From Apricaphanius iberus (taxonomy: Eukaryota > Chordata > Actinopteri > Cyprinodontiformes > Aphaniidae), in the NCBI GenBank assembly GCA_028564705.1, contig JAPXFQ010002820.1, forward strand, positions 174,501 through 238,500: a DNA stretch of 64,000 nucleotides, in the 5' to 3' direction. Every line of letters starts with the position of its first letter. The stretch's first letter is position 1. Positions 32,281 to 44,195 of this stretch are shown piece by piece. The position numbers and the translations under genes were made by a program. Below the pieces are notes generated by a model, which was not told where the DNA came from, searched no databases, and saw only the letters and a program-made list of their open reading frames with translations.

Positions 32281-33185
32281 AATTTACCTGTCGAAACGCA
32301 TCTTTTTAAATAATCTTGCTGATGAATCGGAGATTAGAGATTGGCCCTTAGTTCTACATAAATGTGTTGACCAGGTTCTTCTTCTTCAGAGAGGGTTTAA
32401 TACCTGCGTGAAGACACCTGACAGGAGGGTGGGTTTAATTATTTGAATCGGATCAGGAGCTTAATTGTTTAATGATTTAATCAAGGTGTGATTGGTTTAA
32501 TTTATTATATCCTGGGATTTTCTCTACATTGTTTTTACTTGGGGGGGGCACTGGTGGTGGGTTTGGTCCTGCTGTAATGATTGACCTTCTAATCATCCAA
32601 ATCTTTTTAGTAAAAACTCTGGCGAATTCATTGCTACCCCTGGTGGGGTTTGGTTCAGGAGCTACTGTCCCTGGGGCGTTAGTCTCTTCAATGTTGTGAA
32701 TAAAGTCTAAGCATAGTTAATGTTTCCGTTAATGATTACAGAAAATAAAGATCCCCTTTCAGAAGTAAGTGGTAAATGTTCAGTCTGTCTCTGTAGATCA
32801 TTTTCTCTCTACGCTGCCTTTTTTTGTCTATGTACCAGTAGATCGCTAGTCCATGAAGACTTCTTTCTACTTGAGATTACTTTAACTTTAGTTGGAGCAA
32901 TGGTAGCAATGATTTCTGACACTTTATAAAGTTAGCTTGTTCGCTGGGTTTCTGTTAAACGATGAAGCGGATGGGGATGAGGCAAAGCAGTACATTTGTC
33001 TAAAGGTTTCAACTGAGCTGTCCCGGAGAAAATGCTTTTCACAGTGTTCTCACTTTGGTTAGTTTAGAAGGGATCATGCTTTCAAAAAAAAACAAACGCA
33101 AAAATATCAATTCCAGAGATGTTGGTGATATTTAAACATTTGCTAATAATTAAGTCTAGAGTGTGTGTTGGTTGTTTGACTGATG

Positions 33186-34944
33186 CCCCATTTCCACTAG
33201 TGCCAGTACGTTACAGAACAGGACGCTTTACCGTGTTTCCATTACCTGCGTCTGTTCCCAGCCGACCCCTTTTTTCGGACTACCTCTGCCTTGGTTCCAA
33301 GCGTGCCGAAGCGACCCGAAACGCCCACCTATGGACTAATTGGTGCGGTGGTATGATATCCCTCTCACATGCTACGCAGCAGCAGTAGCTGCTGATTGGT
33401 CTGGAGTTGTTTGTCTCAGAGTAAGCTGTAGTTTAAAGTTTCAAATAAGCAGAACACTGCAGTTAACTGCAAGCAGTCTAAAATTATAAAGAAATCTGTG
33501 TGAGACGCGAGTTATATACGTTTTAAACAACGTCGGATCTTGTACGTATATATACTATTGAATCCATGTATTTAACCATGTTGAATGAGTGGTTAGTGTT
33601 ATGATGCATTCACACTAACCCCATGCGTCAGCGTCAGTTGCGGCAAGATTACATGTAAAGTCTATGGTAGAGTACGTCAGAGGTCCGTCAAAGTCTCTGT
33701 GTACATTGGCTCCGTCAACTTCAACTTGCGTTACATACGGCAACGCAGCAACGCAGAAGTTCAGCTAGTTGAACTTTTGATGGGCCCAACGCAGTTACCG
33801 CAGTGCGGCAACCAATCAGAGCGTCTCCCTGTAGTTATATCACTACAGACGTATCTGGAATGAAGCGCGGTACCTGTGAAAACATTTTCAACAAACGCAG
33901 ATTTCAAAAATCATCAACACTTACCGAAGACAGATGGTGAGGCGCTCCTAAAGAGGAACAGAAAACCTGTCGTTGGTGTCCTGGTAGGAGATTTAAGCTC
34001 CGATGCGGACGAGGAGGTCGTTAAAATAGGCGAGGGACAGACGGAAGTAGCGCTGAAAGCGAACCTCGTCCATAAGCAGCTCTTGGAGCAAATGGTTAAA
34101 TTCCCCGAACTCAGAACACATCTAAAGATTGAGCGCTGATGAAACCGATGTCAACATTTTCTAGCTTTATCTAGCTAATAAAGCCAAGCCACTCTCTCGT
34201 TATAATCCACCATAGTTCAGAACGTACAGCAACAGAGGAAGCCCCGCCCACGCGTTGTTTTTTCCTCAGAAGCAGGCAATGGACGCAAAAAAGTACATAC
34301 GTCAAACTTCATCCGTTGAATGCACTTCCTGGCGCAGACCAACTGTGCAGTGTGAATGCACCATTAGTGACTCCCGTTTGGTAGGTCTAAGTTCACGTCC
34401 CGATACTGCGATTTATAAAGTATTTTTCACAGTAGGTTCAGGTTCACAGACATTCTTCCTGGTTTCATAAAAAGGACATTTCTAGAATATTAAAAAATAT
34501 ATTATTTACATTTGATTTTTAATTGTTTTAGGTTTGTTTCAGGTTTTGTATTTCAACAAATTAAACCAAAAACACAATTTTAATGGCAGAGCAGTACTTT
34601 TAATTTGAGATTTTTCAATGCTGTATTTCTTCTATTTATTTTTGTGTTAAAATGTGATTCCCCAGGGGTCAAACCTCTCTTATTTTACAGAATTAAAGGT
34701 TCAGACTAGAGGATTAATATTTACAGAGACACTTGCAGGTAGGGCTGGGCGATATGGCTTAAAAATGTAATCTCTGATTCTTTTAATACCAAATCTGATT
34801 TCAGAGTTGTGACTGCTTTTTGCTTGAGCTTTTGTTAAGCTAAGCCCGCCCACGTCCTCGCCCACTACAGTTCTTTTGAGATGGTAATGGAAGCACAACC
34901 TACCTGTTCCATTCTGTACCGTTCTGGCCCTAGTGGAAATGGGG
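33186..34944. mobile_element. Long-TIR MITE-type element with nested insertions
   Basis: CCCCATTTCCACTAG (33186-33200) is repeated in exact inverse at 34930-34944, with homology continuing inward (gccag-acg). It interrupts LINE endonuclease sequence that is continuous in the copy-2 unit near 18760, which marks the insertion point. Another element (33602-34363) and a hAT-like piece (tagggctgggcgatatgg at 34741) sit inside it. Confidence 0.65.
33602..34363. mobile_element. Harbinger-type non-autonomous element
   Basis: Inverted termini TGATGCATTCACAC and TGGTGCATTCACAC with TTA duplicated at 33599-33601 and 34364-34366, the PIF/Harbinger pattern. A frame at 33876-34139 (87 codons, non-ATG start) may be a remnant of an internal gene. 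A partial relative occurs at 63340-63625. Confidence 0.75.
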
Positions 34945-35636
34945 AAATATTGGGTCAGGCCAAAGTTATGAAGAGCATCACTTAATGTATCTCGTCTATC
35001 TTGATCAGTATGGATGTCAATGTCTCCCACAATAATTGCTTGGTCAGAGTCAATACATATTATTGAAAGGTCACTGGACTCATTCAAGAAGTTTGAGATA
35101 CGTTTTTATGGTTTTTAAACCTTTAAATAAGACCTTATTTAGCGCAATCTATGTAGATAGTTTATTCAGAATTTTTTTTCCCCCATAAATGCCTTTTTAA
35201 AGTTCAGTGGGTCCTGAAAGAATGCGCTTAACTCTCTCCTTGTCTGGGCTTCCTGCTCTTGCTTTAAAGGTTGTAGTTCGGAGATTCTAGTATTGATGTT
35301 TCACCATTTACGTCTAGCCAAGATGCAGATAAAAAACTTGTTTATAATGTTCAATTGATTAGAAAAGACTTTCCTGACAAAGATCTGATCTTTACTGCTA
35401 GTTTAATAGATTTGTTGGTTGTTCGCAGAATTGTAGGCGGTTCAGAGAGGTCAGCCTTGAGAACTTCGCTCTCCTACCACTTATATGTCCTGTATGAATC
35501 TGTTCCCTATATTAATATACTGTTCTATTTTTCTTAATTCCCTCAGGCTTTCAACAACACCATATTTGTTGCCATTTGGGAAGTTCTTGCTGAAAACCTC
35601 AAAACTGAAGAGATTATTTCCATCCTTGACTGCAAG

Positions 35637-37502
35637 ATGCCTAAAGCTGTAGAAATAGAGGAGGAACCAGAAAAACAGCAAATGAGTGAGCCAATGATCA
35701 AAGAAGAACATATTGAATTGTGGATCTCTGAAAACGAAGGACATCTTGTAGTGAAGCAGGAAAACAACACTTCTCTGCTTACTCCTGTTCACAAGGAAAT
35801 ACAAAATAATGAACCAAAAGGGTTGTGGGATATAGAGATAAAGGAGGAGCTAGAACCTGCACAAACTAAAGATGAACAAGAAGATCCAATTAAAAATGAA
35901 CCAGAACCTGTGAAGATAGAAGAGGACAGGGAGGATTTCTGCAATGATCTGGATGAAGATCAGCTTGGAGTAAAGCAAGAGACGAACAGAATCATGGTGA
36001 CTCCATTTAATGAGCAAAAAGACAATCATGGAACAGAACCGAACAAGAATCAGCCCTCCCCTACAAATCATCCTACAACTGAGAACCACCATCAGAAAGA
36101 AGATGACCACAATGACTCTAGACCAAAGAGAGAAGAAAATCCGAGGAGAAATCAGGACCCCAGAATTCACAGGGACAATTTGGACATTTCAGAACTAAAA
36201 AAACATAAAACAGATTTGGTTTCTTGTAAAATATGTGGTAAACATTTCAATACTGTGAAGGATTTACTTGCACTTATGAGATCCAACACAGGTGAGAAAC
36301 TCTCTCCTGGTGAAGTGTGTGGGAACTGTAATGGACACAGTCACAACCTCACTTTTAACATAAGTACTCACAAAGGTAAAAAGCCCCATTCTTGTGATTT
36401 GTGTGATAAATCTTTTCGAAAACGTGGTGATTTGACTAGACATATTAGAATTCACACAGGCGAAAAGCCTTTTTCTTGCAATTTGTGTGATAAATCTTTT
36501 CGAAAACGTGGCGATTTGACAAGTCACCTTACAACTCACACAGGTGAAAAGCCTTTTTCTTGTGATCTGTGTGATAAATCTTTCAGAGTCAAAAGTGGTT
36601 TGGTTGATCACAAGAGGACTCACACAGGTGACAAAAGATTTTCTTGTCACCTGTGTGGCAAATCTTTCTCAAGAAAGGCTCACATGGTATCTCACCTTAG
36701 AACTCATACAGGGGAGAAGCCTTATTCTTGTGATTTGTGTGAAAAATCTTTCAGTGCCAAAAGTATTTTGATAATTCATAGAAGATTTCACACAGGTGAG
36801 AAGCCTTTTTCTTGTGACTTGTGTGGCAAGTCTTTTACAAAAAAGTATCGTTTGACAAGTCATGTTAGAACTCACACAGGTGAGAAACCTTATTCTTGTG
36901 ATTTGTGTGATAAATCTTTCAGTGTCAGGCGGCTTTTGGTTGAGCACAGAAGAACTCACACGGGTGAGAAACCTTACTCTTGTGACTTTTGTGATAAATC
37001 TTTCAGAGTCAGAAACGAATTGGTTGATCACAGAAGAACTCACACAGGTGAGAAGCCTTACTCTTGCGATTTGTGTGATAAATCTTACAGAGTCAAAAGT
37101 GGTTTGGTTGACCACAAGAGAACTCACACAGGTGAAAGACCTTATTGTTGTGATTTGTGTACTAAATCTTTTGCAGACCGTAGTTGTTTGAGTAGACACA
37201 AAAGAACCCACACAGTTGAGAAGCCTTATTCTTGTGATTTGTGTGGCAAAAATTTCAAAACCCAGGGTTGCATGGCACTTCACATTAGAATTCACACAGG
37301 CGAGAAACCTTATTTTTGTGATTTTTGTGGCAAATCTTTCCGAGTAAGAAGTAATTTGGTTGATCACAGAAGAACTCACACTGGTGAGAAGCCGTATTCT
37401 TGTGATTTGTGTGATCAATCTTACACTGTCAGTAGTAATTTGGCACGTCACAGAAAAACTCACAAAGAAGTCACACAGGACTTACTTGACTCATCGCCCT
37501 AA
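35637..37502 (+). CDS. C2H2 zinc-finger protein, cluster copy 3
   Basis: Probable sequence-specific DNA-binding nuclear protein, 621 residues, in one large exon. The acceptor ccctcag ends at 35546, the frame is open from 35547, and the first in-frame ATG is the conserved MPKA start at 35637. The N-terminus is acidic with repeated psi-K-x-E motifs (for example VKQEN, IKEEL, IKNEP, VKIEE, VKQET). Two degenerate fingers follow (CKICGKHF...ALMRSN and GEVCGNC...NISTH), then 13 regular fingers with good HTGEKP linkers and varied contact residues. It ends in a DLLDSSP tail related to the relic after copy 1. It is the best-preserved paralog. The intron upstream probably reaches first exon B near 25.8 kb. 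I see no KRAB, BTB, SCAN or ZAD domain. Confidence 0.93.
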   Translation: MPKAVEIEEEPEKQQMSEPMIKEEHIELWISENEGHLVVKQENNTSLLTPVHKEIQNNEPKGLWDIEIKEELEPAQTKDEQEDPIKNEPEPVKIEEDREDFCNDLDEDQLGVKQETNRIMVTPFNEQKDNHGTEPNKNQPSPTNHPTTENHHQKEDDHNDSRPKREENPRRNQDPRIHRDNLDISELKKHKTDLVSCKICGKHFNTVKDLLALMRSNTGEKLSPGEVCGNCNGHSHNLTFNISTHKGKKPHSCDLCDKSFRKRGDLTRHIRIHTGEKPFSCNLCDKSFRKRGDLTSHLTTHTGEKPFSCDLCDKSFRVKSGLVDHKRTHTGDKRFSCHLCGKSFSRKAHMVSHLRTHTGEKPYSCDLCEKSFSAKSILIIHRRFHTGEKPFSCDLCGKSFTKKYRLTSHVRTHTGEKPYSCDLCDKSFSVRRLLVEHRRTHTGEKPYSCDFCDKSFRVRNELVDHRRTHTGEKPYSCDLCDKSYRVKSGLVDHKRTHTGERPYCCDLCTKSFADRSCLSRHKRTHTVEKPYSCDLCGKNFKTQGCMALHIRIHTGEKPYFCDFCGKSFRVRSNLVDHRRTHTGEKPYSCDLCDQSYTVSSNLARHRKTHKEVTQDLLDSSP

Positions 37503-38497
37503 ATGGTATTTGTCTTACATTTCTATAGCTTTTAGTCAGTCGGAGGACTGCGTATTTGGGGTGAGATTTTGGGTTCTGTCTTGTGGCTCCATCCCTACAG
37601 CTAGGCTATACAACTTCCATTGTTAGTTAAAGCTAACTCCATTTCTCTTTGTTCCTAACCTTTGGTAAAGCCATAGCACCTTTCCACGTGGAGAAGCTAA
37701 CGCACACACACCCTGTTGATAAGCACCCAAATTACTTTGTCAATTCCCACTCCCACAGCATACCCACACATGTTTTCTTGATAAAATTGTGATTTTGAAG
37801 TGATTTCCTGAAAATTGTTCATTTGGGCTCCTCCTGTTTGAAACATTTTGAGCCATTTACATATTATCCATTTTCTAAGACCTGTTTAGTAGTTTTAGTT
37901 TGCATGCTTGTAGAATAGATTGGATTTATTATTGAAATGTTTCCTGTAAGGTTAATATATTTTATGAATACATTTTCACAGCTTTGTGTGACATTATTTT
38001 GTGGTCTTTTTGGTGTATGTGTGCAGTTATCATTTCATTTAGATTGAAATCATGACTGAATGTCCGGTCGTAATTTTTCCCCATAAAGGAAACTTTTAAG
38101 AAATTATAACTGTAAGGTAAACTGTAATTATTGAAATATTAATAATTATAGATTGATATGTAAATCAGACATTGCACTCCTTTGTGTCAACTTCTTTATG
38201 TAAAATATTTTTATGTAAATTTAGTCTTCTGAGAAACTTTTGTAGCCTGACGTAGCCATACTCAATTTTAATCAGAATATGAGTCTGATACTGCTCCATT
38301 GGGCTGTGATTATGGGGTGTGTTTTAAACAAACCAGGAAAGAAAATGCCTCTGCACTCAATTGGATAGACCTATAACCAATCACAGCCACGGAAGTCTGT
38401 GACGTTGCTCTGCAGAGCAACGGACGTTATCTGTTCCTCTTTTAAAATTCCTTTTTTTAAATGAATGCGCTGTCAATATCTTCTAGAACAGACTAAA
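37503..38497. other. 3' flank of copy 3 and repeat-like DNA
   Basis: 37503-37545 matches the 3' flank of copies 1 and 2. About 38240-38460 looks like the left half of a repeat whose right half resumes at 39161, split by the element at 38498-39160. No gene seen. Confidence 0.4.
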
Positions 38498-39160
38498 TTG
38501 CTACGTTCACATGCACCAAATTTCCTCAATCCGATTAAAAGCGTGGTTGATCAGAATGCCTAAATCTCCGTTTACATGGACACATTAAAAAAAAAAGACC
38601 AGACAAAGGCGTGTGAATGAGCATGCGCTGAGCTGTCTAATTTCTGTGGAAAAATGTAAACAAACACCACGTTGTCCGCGCCTCCTCACCCTCACATTTT
38701 TTTTTCTGTTGACTAACATTTTTCTCCGTTATGGAGCTTCTACGCATGTTTTCCTGTATGCTTTTGTGGGTCGGTTTAACAGCGCTGTAAAAAGTTACAA
38801 GTAACGCTGCCGCGGTTGCTGCAGCAACATTAATAGCCTGCGGTTAACACCGCAGTAACTTTTTACAGCGTTGTTACATTGGAGGACAGGGGCGCTGCCC
38901 TCCTCTCTTTTCCTCCTCATCCTCGCTCACCGGGGCAAATTCGCACCGGGCGGAGCGCCTTCTAGGAGGAGAAGCGCCTTATGTGCGGCTTTATTTTGCC
39001 CCATCAATCCGAATAGGTGTGTACATGAAAGAATTAATTTAATTTTTGACCTGAATGAGTTTGATCGGGTCAGAGTAATCTGAATGGCATGTTTACATGA
39101 AGCATTTTAGTCCGATCAGGCTTTTAATCTGATTACTTGTGTCCATGTAAATGTAGCCAA
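38498..39160. mobile_element. MITE-like element with internal palindromes
   Basis: Ends TTGCTACGTTCACATG and, in reverse, TTGGCTACATTTACATG. Subterminal ccgatta-aaagc words are mirrored. It contains a nested inverted repeat (38778-38875) and a GC-rich core (38876-39000). Confidence 0.5.
38778..38875. repeat. Nested inverted repeat
   Basis: The outer arms of 21 bp (38778-38798 and 38855-38875) pair at 20 positions. Inside, CTGCGG/CCGCAG (38838-38855) forms a second hairpin. Confidence 0.75.
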
Positions 39161-39373
39161 TGGCAAAATCTACACATCTCAGTTCTCCAGCGGCAGCCAT
39201 CTGTGTTGTAAACAAATTCAACCCAGGCGTTCTTTGGTGATGGTTGATTATGTTACTGTTGTTCACCTGCCTATCATTGTAAGCCCAATTTGATTGGTCC
39301 GAACAGATCTTGATTGGGCATAATTGCTCGACGGAGGAATGCCAGACCATGTTGTGGCCGGGACTACGTTCTA

Positions 39374-42300
39374 AAAACCTGAGTCTTGAGCCTGCTCTTA
39401 AAGACAAAAGAACGTTCTCTGCGGCCCTGAGATCCTCCGGCAGCCTGTTCCAGAGGTGAGGGCCATAATAATGGAAAGACGCCTCACCATGAGTCTGTGT
39501 CCTGACTTTGGGGATGATAAGGAGACGGCTGCCAAAGGAGTGCAGAGACAGCGAGGGTTCATACGGTAAAAGCATTTCTGACAGATAAGAAGGCCCAAGA
39601 CCATTAAGACACTTAAAAACCATTTTTTTTTAAAACAATCGATCCTAAAACATACGTGGAGCCTGTGATCGAAAAATTTATTATTATGATTCATCTCTAG
39701 TATTATTAACACTGAGAGCAGAGAAGCCAGACAACAGGTGTTGAGTTCGAGGTTAGAGAAGACATCACTGCTTGAGAAAATATTGATTCTTCTTACATAC
39801 TTAGTTTTGAGAGTTTCTCTTATTGTGTTACATATAACCCAAGCTATTGCCATTGTTTTGTATATGTCAAAAGTCACTTATTCACAGCTAAAGAGCCAGA
39901 TGTCTTCATCCGGAGATATCCCCACCCTGAGATTAATAGTTTTGTCTTCAAAGTTATAGAGGCAAGGTTGCTTAACTTTATAAATACTTATTTTTATATG
40001 AGCTTGTTAGGTAGTTGGGTAGTAGGGGGAGTTAGGAGGGAGGAGGTAGGAGTGGTAGTTAGGAGGGGGGCAGCATTCAGCATTCACTGTGATCTGTGCT
40101 GTTCTCCTGTATGATCAATTCAACTTTTATTAAAACCTCCAAACGCTTAAAGGAATCTCTCTCATCTTTATTAAGAGTCTTAAATGCTATTACAGACCCA
40201 ATGCAATGATTCTAAGACCGGTGTAATGTGCTCCCACCTCCTAGTCTTCATCAGGACACGAGCTGCTGAATTCTGTAACAACTGTAAACTTGATGTAGTG
40301 TTTTTGGGAAGATTGGAAAGCAGGCGTTACAAAAATCATTTCTACTGTTGATAAAAGCTGCATTAGTGTCTCCGTATTGGCCCGAGAGAGAATGGGGCGG
40401 ACTCTGGCGATGTTCTTTAGGTGATAAAAACCTATTTTAGTAATATTTTTAATGTGTGGAATAAAAGTCAGTTCAGAGTCGTCAATCACGCAGAGGTTCT
40501 TCCCTTGTAAAGAAGGATTAAAAGACAATGATTGTAGTTTTGGTAAAAGTTTCTCTCTCTGAGCCTCGGGACCGACAATTAAAACCTCTGTTTTGTCCTG
40601 GTTGAGCTGGAGAAAGTTTTCTGCCATCCAGGATTTAATGTCTAAAATGCAGTTAAAAAGTGCATCCGTTGGCCGTGTGTCATCAGGAGACATGGAGATG
40701 TACAACTGTGGATCGTCGGCATAACTGTGAAAGTTAACTCCATGTCTTCTTACGACACTACCAAGAGGAAGCAAATAAAGGTAAAAAGCACTGGGCCTAA
40801 AACTGAACCCTGGGGCACACCACGTGTGATCTTATGGACCTTAGAGGAACAGATATCTAAACTTACCATAAAAGTCCTGTCTGTGGGGTAGGATGTGAAC
40901 CATTTATGAACAGCACCAGAGAGGCCGATCTGTTTTAAACGAGTTAAAAGAATAGTGTGGTCTACTGTATCAAAGGCAGCGCTTAGATCCAGGAGAACCA
41001 ACACTGTCACCTTTTCAGCATCATAGTTTAATCTAAAATAATTTAAAATCTTTAAAAGAGCCGTCTCTGTGCTGTGGTTCATCCTAAAACCAGACTGAAA
41101 TTTCTCCAGGACATTATGAGCGTTAATAAAATCATTAAGTTGAATAAAAACAAGTTTTTCTAAAACTTTGCATAAAAATGGTAAGTTAGACTCCGGTCGG
41201 TAGTTGTTTAAATCATTAAAATCTAAATTGCTCTTCTTCAGCAGGGGCCTCACTACCGCCGCTTTAAAGGCAGCAGGAAAAAACCCCGTCTGAAGGGAGC
41301 AATTCATAAAGTTTAAAATCTCATCTTTAAAAGAACCATAAAATTGCTTAAAAAACCTGGTGGGAATCGGGTCCAAAGCGCTTGTGGTGGGCCTCACTGA
41401 GGAGAAAACTTTATCAAGGGTCCCAGCTTCTACCAGGACAAAACTGTCCAGTGTTTCCTCTGGTGAAGGCAGCACTCATATTTGTCTAAAACCATGTTTG
41501 TTTGAGAGGATAAAATATTATATCTGATGGTGTCTACCTTCCCTCTGAAGTGGTCTGCAAACTCATCACAGAGAGCGTTTGAGGGAGTTATCTGAAAAGT
41601 ATTAGAGGTATGATGTAGAATATTGTCAATGCTCGAAAATAGAATTTTGCGATTATTTTTATGTTCTGAGATGATTTTGGAAAAGTATGCATTCCTGGAA
41701 TTTCTTAAAGCGTTATTGTATAATTTGAGATGTTCCATGTATATCTGATGATTTATTGTAAATTCATTTTTCCTCAATTTCCGTTCTGCCACCCTGCAGC
41801 TCCTCTTTAATTTTTTAATACCCTCATTTCTCCATGGTGCTGTACGTTTTGAATGTATGTTTAAAACTTTAATTGGAGCCAGCAGGTCGAGAGCAGATTG
41901 AATCCTACTGTTAAAACCATTTACGATAAAATCACAGGGGGCAGGTAAAGCTACAGGAGGGAACTTTTTAAAAACTTTAAGAAAACCTGCAACCACTTCA
42001 GGGGTTAGATGACGCTTCCTGACAGTTCTCACAGAGGTCTCTGATTGGATAAAACTGGTGATTTTAAAAAACACACAGTAGTGGTCAGAGACAGCCAAGT
42101 CAACAACAGAGGACACACTGGTGGACAGGCCATACGTAATGACCAGGTCCAGGGTGTGTCCTCTGTTGTGAGTCGGCTGCATGACATGTTGGGTAAAATC
42201 CATATAATTTAAATTAATAAAAAAATCTGTTGATAAAGGATATAAAAGGTTATCTATATGTAGATTAAAATCACCAGCTAAAATTATCCTATCATAAGAG

Positions 42301-42732
42301 TTGTGTAAAATTGATAAAAACTCTGAAAATTATTGAATAAAATGTGCATTCCTTTTCGGAGGCCTATAAACTGTGACACATAAAATCTGAGGAGTGCTAA
42401 AAACAGAGGAAGTGTATGGTAAAATTATTAAATAAAACAGGTTTGGCGGAAAGAGTTGATGAACTAATAAAAGCAGTTCCGCCTCCCCTCTGGCTACTCC
42501 TCGTAGAATAAGAAAAGTTATAATTAGGTGGAGAGGCCTCTGTAAGAACAGCAGGGGCATCTGCACTCAGCCATGTCTCTGTTAAAAATAAACACTGAAG
42601 GTTATTATCTAAAATCAAGTCATTTATTCTAAAAGTTTTATTCAGCAGAGAGCGAACATTTAAAAGAGCCATATTAATAGTGGTTGGAGATGGAGTGACT
42701 GTATGATTTACTGTAGGTGGGATTTTTAGCAA
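39374..42732 (-). pseudogene. LINE ORF2: endonuclease and reverse transcriptase, broken
   Basis: Non-LTR retrotransposon polyprotein. In order on the minus strand: endonuclease blocks MALLNVRSLLNK, LFLTETWL, NRGHTLDLVITYG and SDHYCVFF; connector WRNEGIKKLKRSCR; then reverse transcriptase with VVRPLLKKS, FQSGFRMNHSTETALLK, LLDLSAAFDTVDH, GVPQGSVLGPVLF and the catalytic SYADDPQLY. The C-terminal block VFKCLNGLGPSYLSEML to LPEDLRAAE follows the LTR insertion. Frame changes lie near 42400, 41450, 40760 and around the LTR. The family resembles the L2/Maui-type fish LINEs; the exact clade needs a tree. Confidence 0.85.
39664..40194 (+). mobile_element. Solo LTR inside the LINE
   Basis: The 531-bp insert begins TGTGATCG and ends CTATTACA. 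It is flanked by gagcc (39659-39663) and gaccc (40195-40199), a 5-bp duplication with one change. The other LINE at 31860 reads straight through the same point (ggagccaatgc), giving the empty site. TATAAAT at 39979 and ATTAAA at 40129 suggest plus orientation. No internal retroelement genes remain, consistent with LTR-LTR recombination. Confidence 0.75.
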
Positions 42733-42894
42733 CTGCTTAAGATTATTTGGGTTCCATTTTCTTAGTTTATGATTATTTCTTCACTCTCTGTTGACAATAA
42801 CAGGCATGAATGAAGTAGGGTAAGGTCCAAGTCTGATATGTGAGTTACTGTTAAAATCAGGATTGAGTTCATAGGAAGAATGACCAGCTGCACA

Positions 42895-44195
42895 TCAGGA
42901 TGTTGTGGATGGGGCAGAGAGGACAGGAGCAGCTGGAGCCGGTGCAGGGGACAGGGGTGGGAGAGGGTATGCCAGGCTTAATGCCAGTATGCGGGTACCT
43001 TGTCTGTTAAGATGGAGTCCATCTGCCCCAAATAATTGACTCCTGCCCCAGAAAATGTTTAAATTGTCTATAAAACCAATATTGTGCATCGCGGTAACAG
43101 AGGAAAGCCAAGTGTTGAGAGAGAGTAACCTGCTGAAGCGATTTATTCCTATGCTGATTGTGGGAGTGGGGCCAGAAATAAAAACAGATAGGGGCTTATC
43201 TTTTAAAAGATTAAAAAGATGAATAAAATCCTGCTTTAAAAGCTCAGACTGCTGTTTATTAATGTCATGGGTGCCAACATGAATTATAACTTTACTCACA
43301 GTAGGGTGACGTTGGATGGAGGCCAGAATCTGTTCAGATATATCCTTTACTGTAGCTCCAGGGAAACAAAGGGTGACAGCTCCTCTCATCCTAATGTGCC
43401 GGAAAATAGAATCACCTATGATGAGAGTGCTGGGTGGATGGTCTGCAGGCTGCTGGTGCTGCTGAGCAGAAGACCTCTCGTTATCCAGGACCTGCTGGAT
43501 GTTGGGCAGCTTGGCTTCCGCAGGACTGCAGCGATGTTTAGAGGGCGCCGAGGGCTCTTTCCGTGGATTCGGGGTGTAATAGAGCACTCCTCGGCGGGTC
43601 CCAGCTGTAGTCCTTGGTATGGCGCAACGTGGGTGGCTACCGGAGTCCGACTGCTGCTCTGGCTGCTGGGAGGGGATGGGCGGCGGTCCTGCGGTGCTGC
43701 TGGTCTTCGGCGTGGTCGGAGGGACGGTCAGAGGAGGGAAGTCGTTCCCCAGGGCACCGAAACGGTTCGACAGCGGAAGGCCGGGTGGAGGAGAACGGTG
43801 GCAACCGCTCCAGGCGCCCCAACCCGTCCAGGCCCGACCGTCGACCACGCACCCTGGGGCACCGGAGTGGAGCTGAGGGGGGGTTTTGGTTTAGCCCCCA
43901 GCTGGAACCAGCGCTCCTCCTCTGCCGTAGATGTTGTACCTCCGCCGGCGTTCGTCTCTCCGAATCCGCCTGGAGACCCAGCGACGGATTCCCCCTCCGC
44001 AGCTTCACCAGGCTGGCAGGGGATTGTGTAGGCCAGATGGGCGCTGGTGGCAGCAGCAAAAGTTCGGCCGAAGATGATGTTCATGTCGCGCTCATGCTGC
44101 TGGATCAGGTGTAAATTGGAGATCCTCTGCTCTAATCCCTTGATTTTCTTGGTTAGCCTGACACAACCATCAAAGCTAGAGGTGAGTGGAGGCAT
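42895..44195 (-). pseudogene. LINE ORF1 with SGNH (GDSL-esterase-like) domain
   Basis: The N-terminal part (44195 downward) has a short coiled-coil-like stretch TKKIKGLEQRISNLH. A frameshift near 43800 leads into a proline-rich middle (for example PPLTVPPTTPKTSS) and then an SGNH domain. Visible blocks are STLIIGDSIFRH (catalytic serine), VSKVIIHVGTHDI, SVFISGPTPTIS and FGADGLHLNRQG (Asp-His pair), ending at 42895. Such domains occur in ORF1 of CR1/L2-type LINEs. The SGNH core is intact in sequence; the N-terminus is not in frame with it. Confidence 0.8.

Larger units (their letters stand above)
30811..35100 (-). mobile_element. Decayed L2-like LINE in the intron of copy 3
   Basis: Read on the minus strand, pieces appear in LINE order. 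They are endonuclease (IICIDSDQAIIVGDIDIHTD near 35087-34980; VKQPTHTLDLIISNK near 33185-33130), connector (about 32940-32600), reverse transcriptase and C-terminus (32280-31559), a GC-rich 3' UTR (about 31370-30930), and a short (caaat)-type tail at 30811-30830. A MITE complex (33186-34944) interrupts the endonuclease. It is heavily mutated and clearly dead. Joining all pieces into one copy is inference. Confidence 0.6.

Noticed and set aside
33876..34139. 87-codon frame inside the Harbinger-type element
   Set aside because: Non-ATG start, no recognisable Myb or nuclease blocks; at most a remnant.
43267..44114. Plus-strand frames opposite LINE ORF1
   Set aside because: Antisense of a GC-rich, proline-rich coding region; the real protein is on the minus strand.
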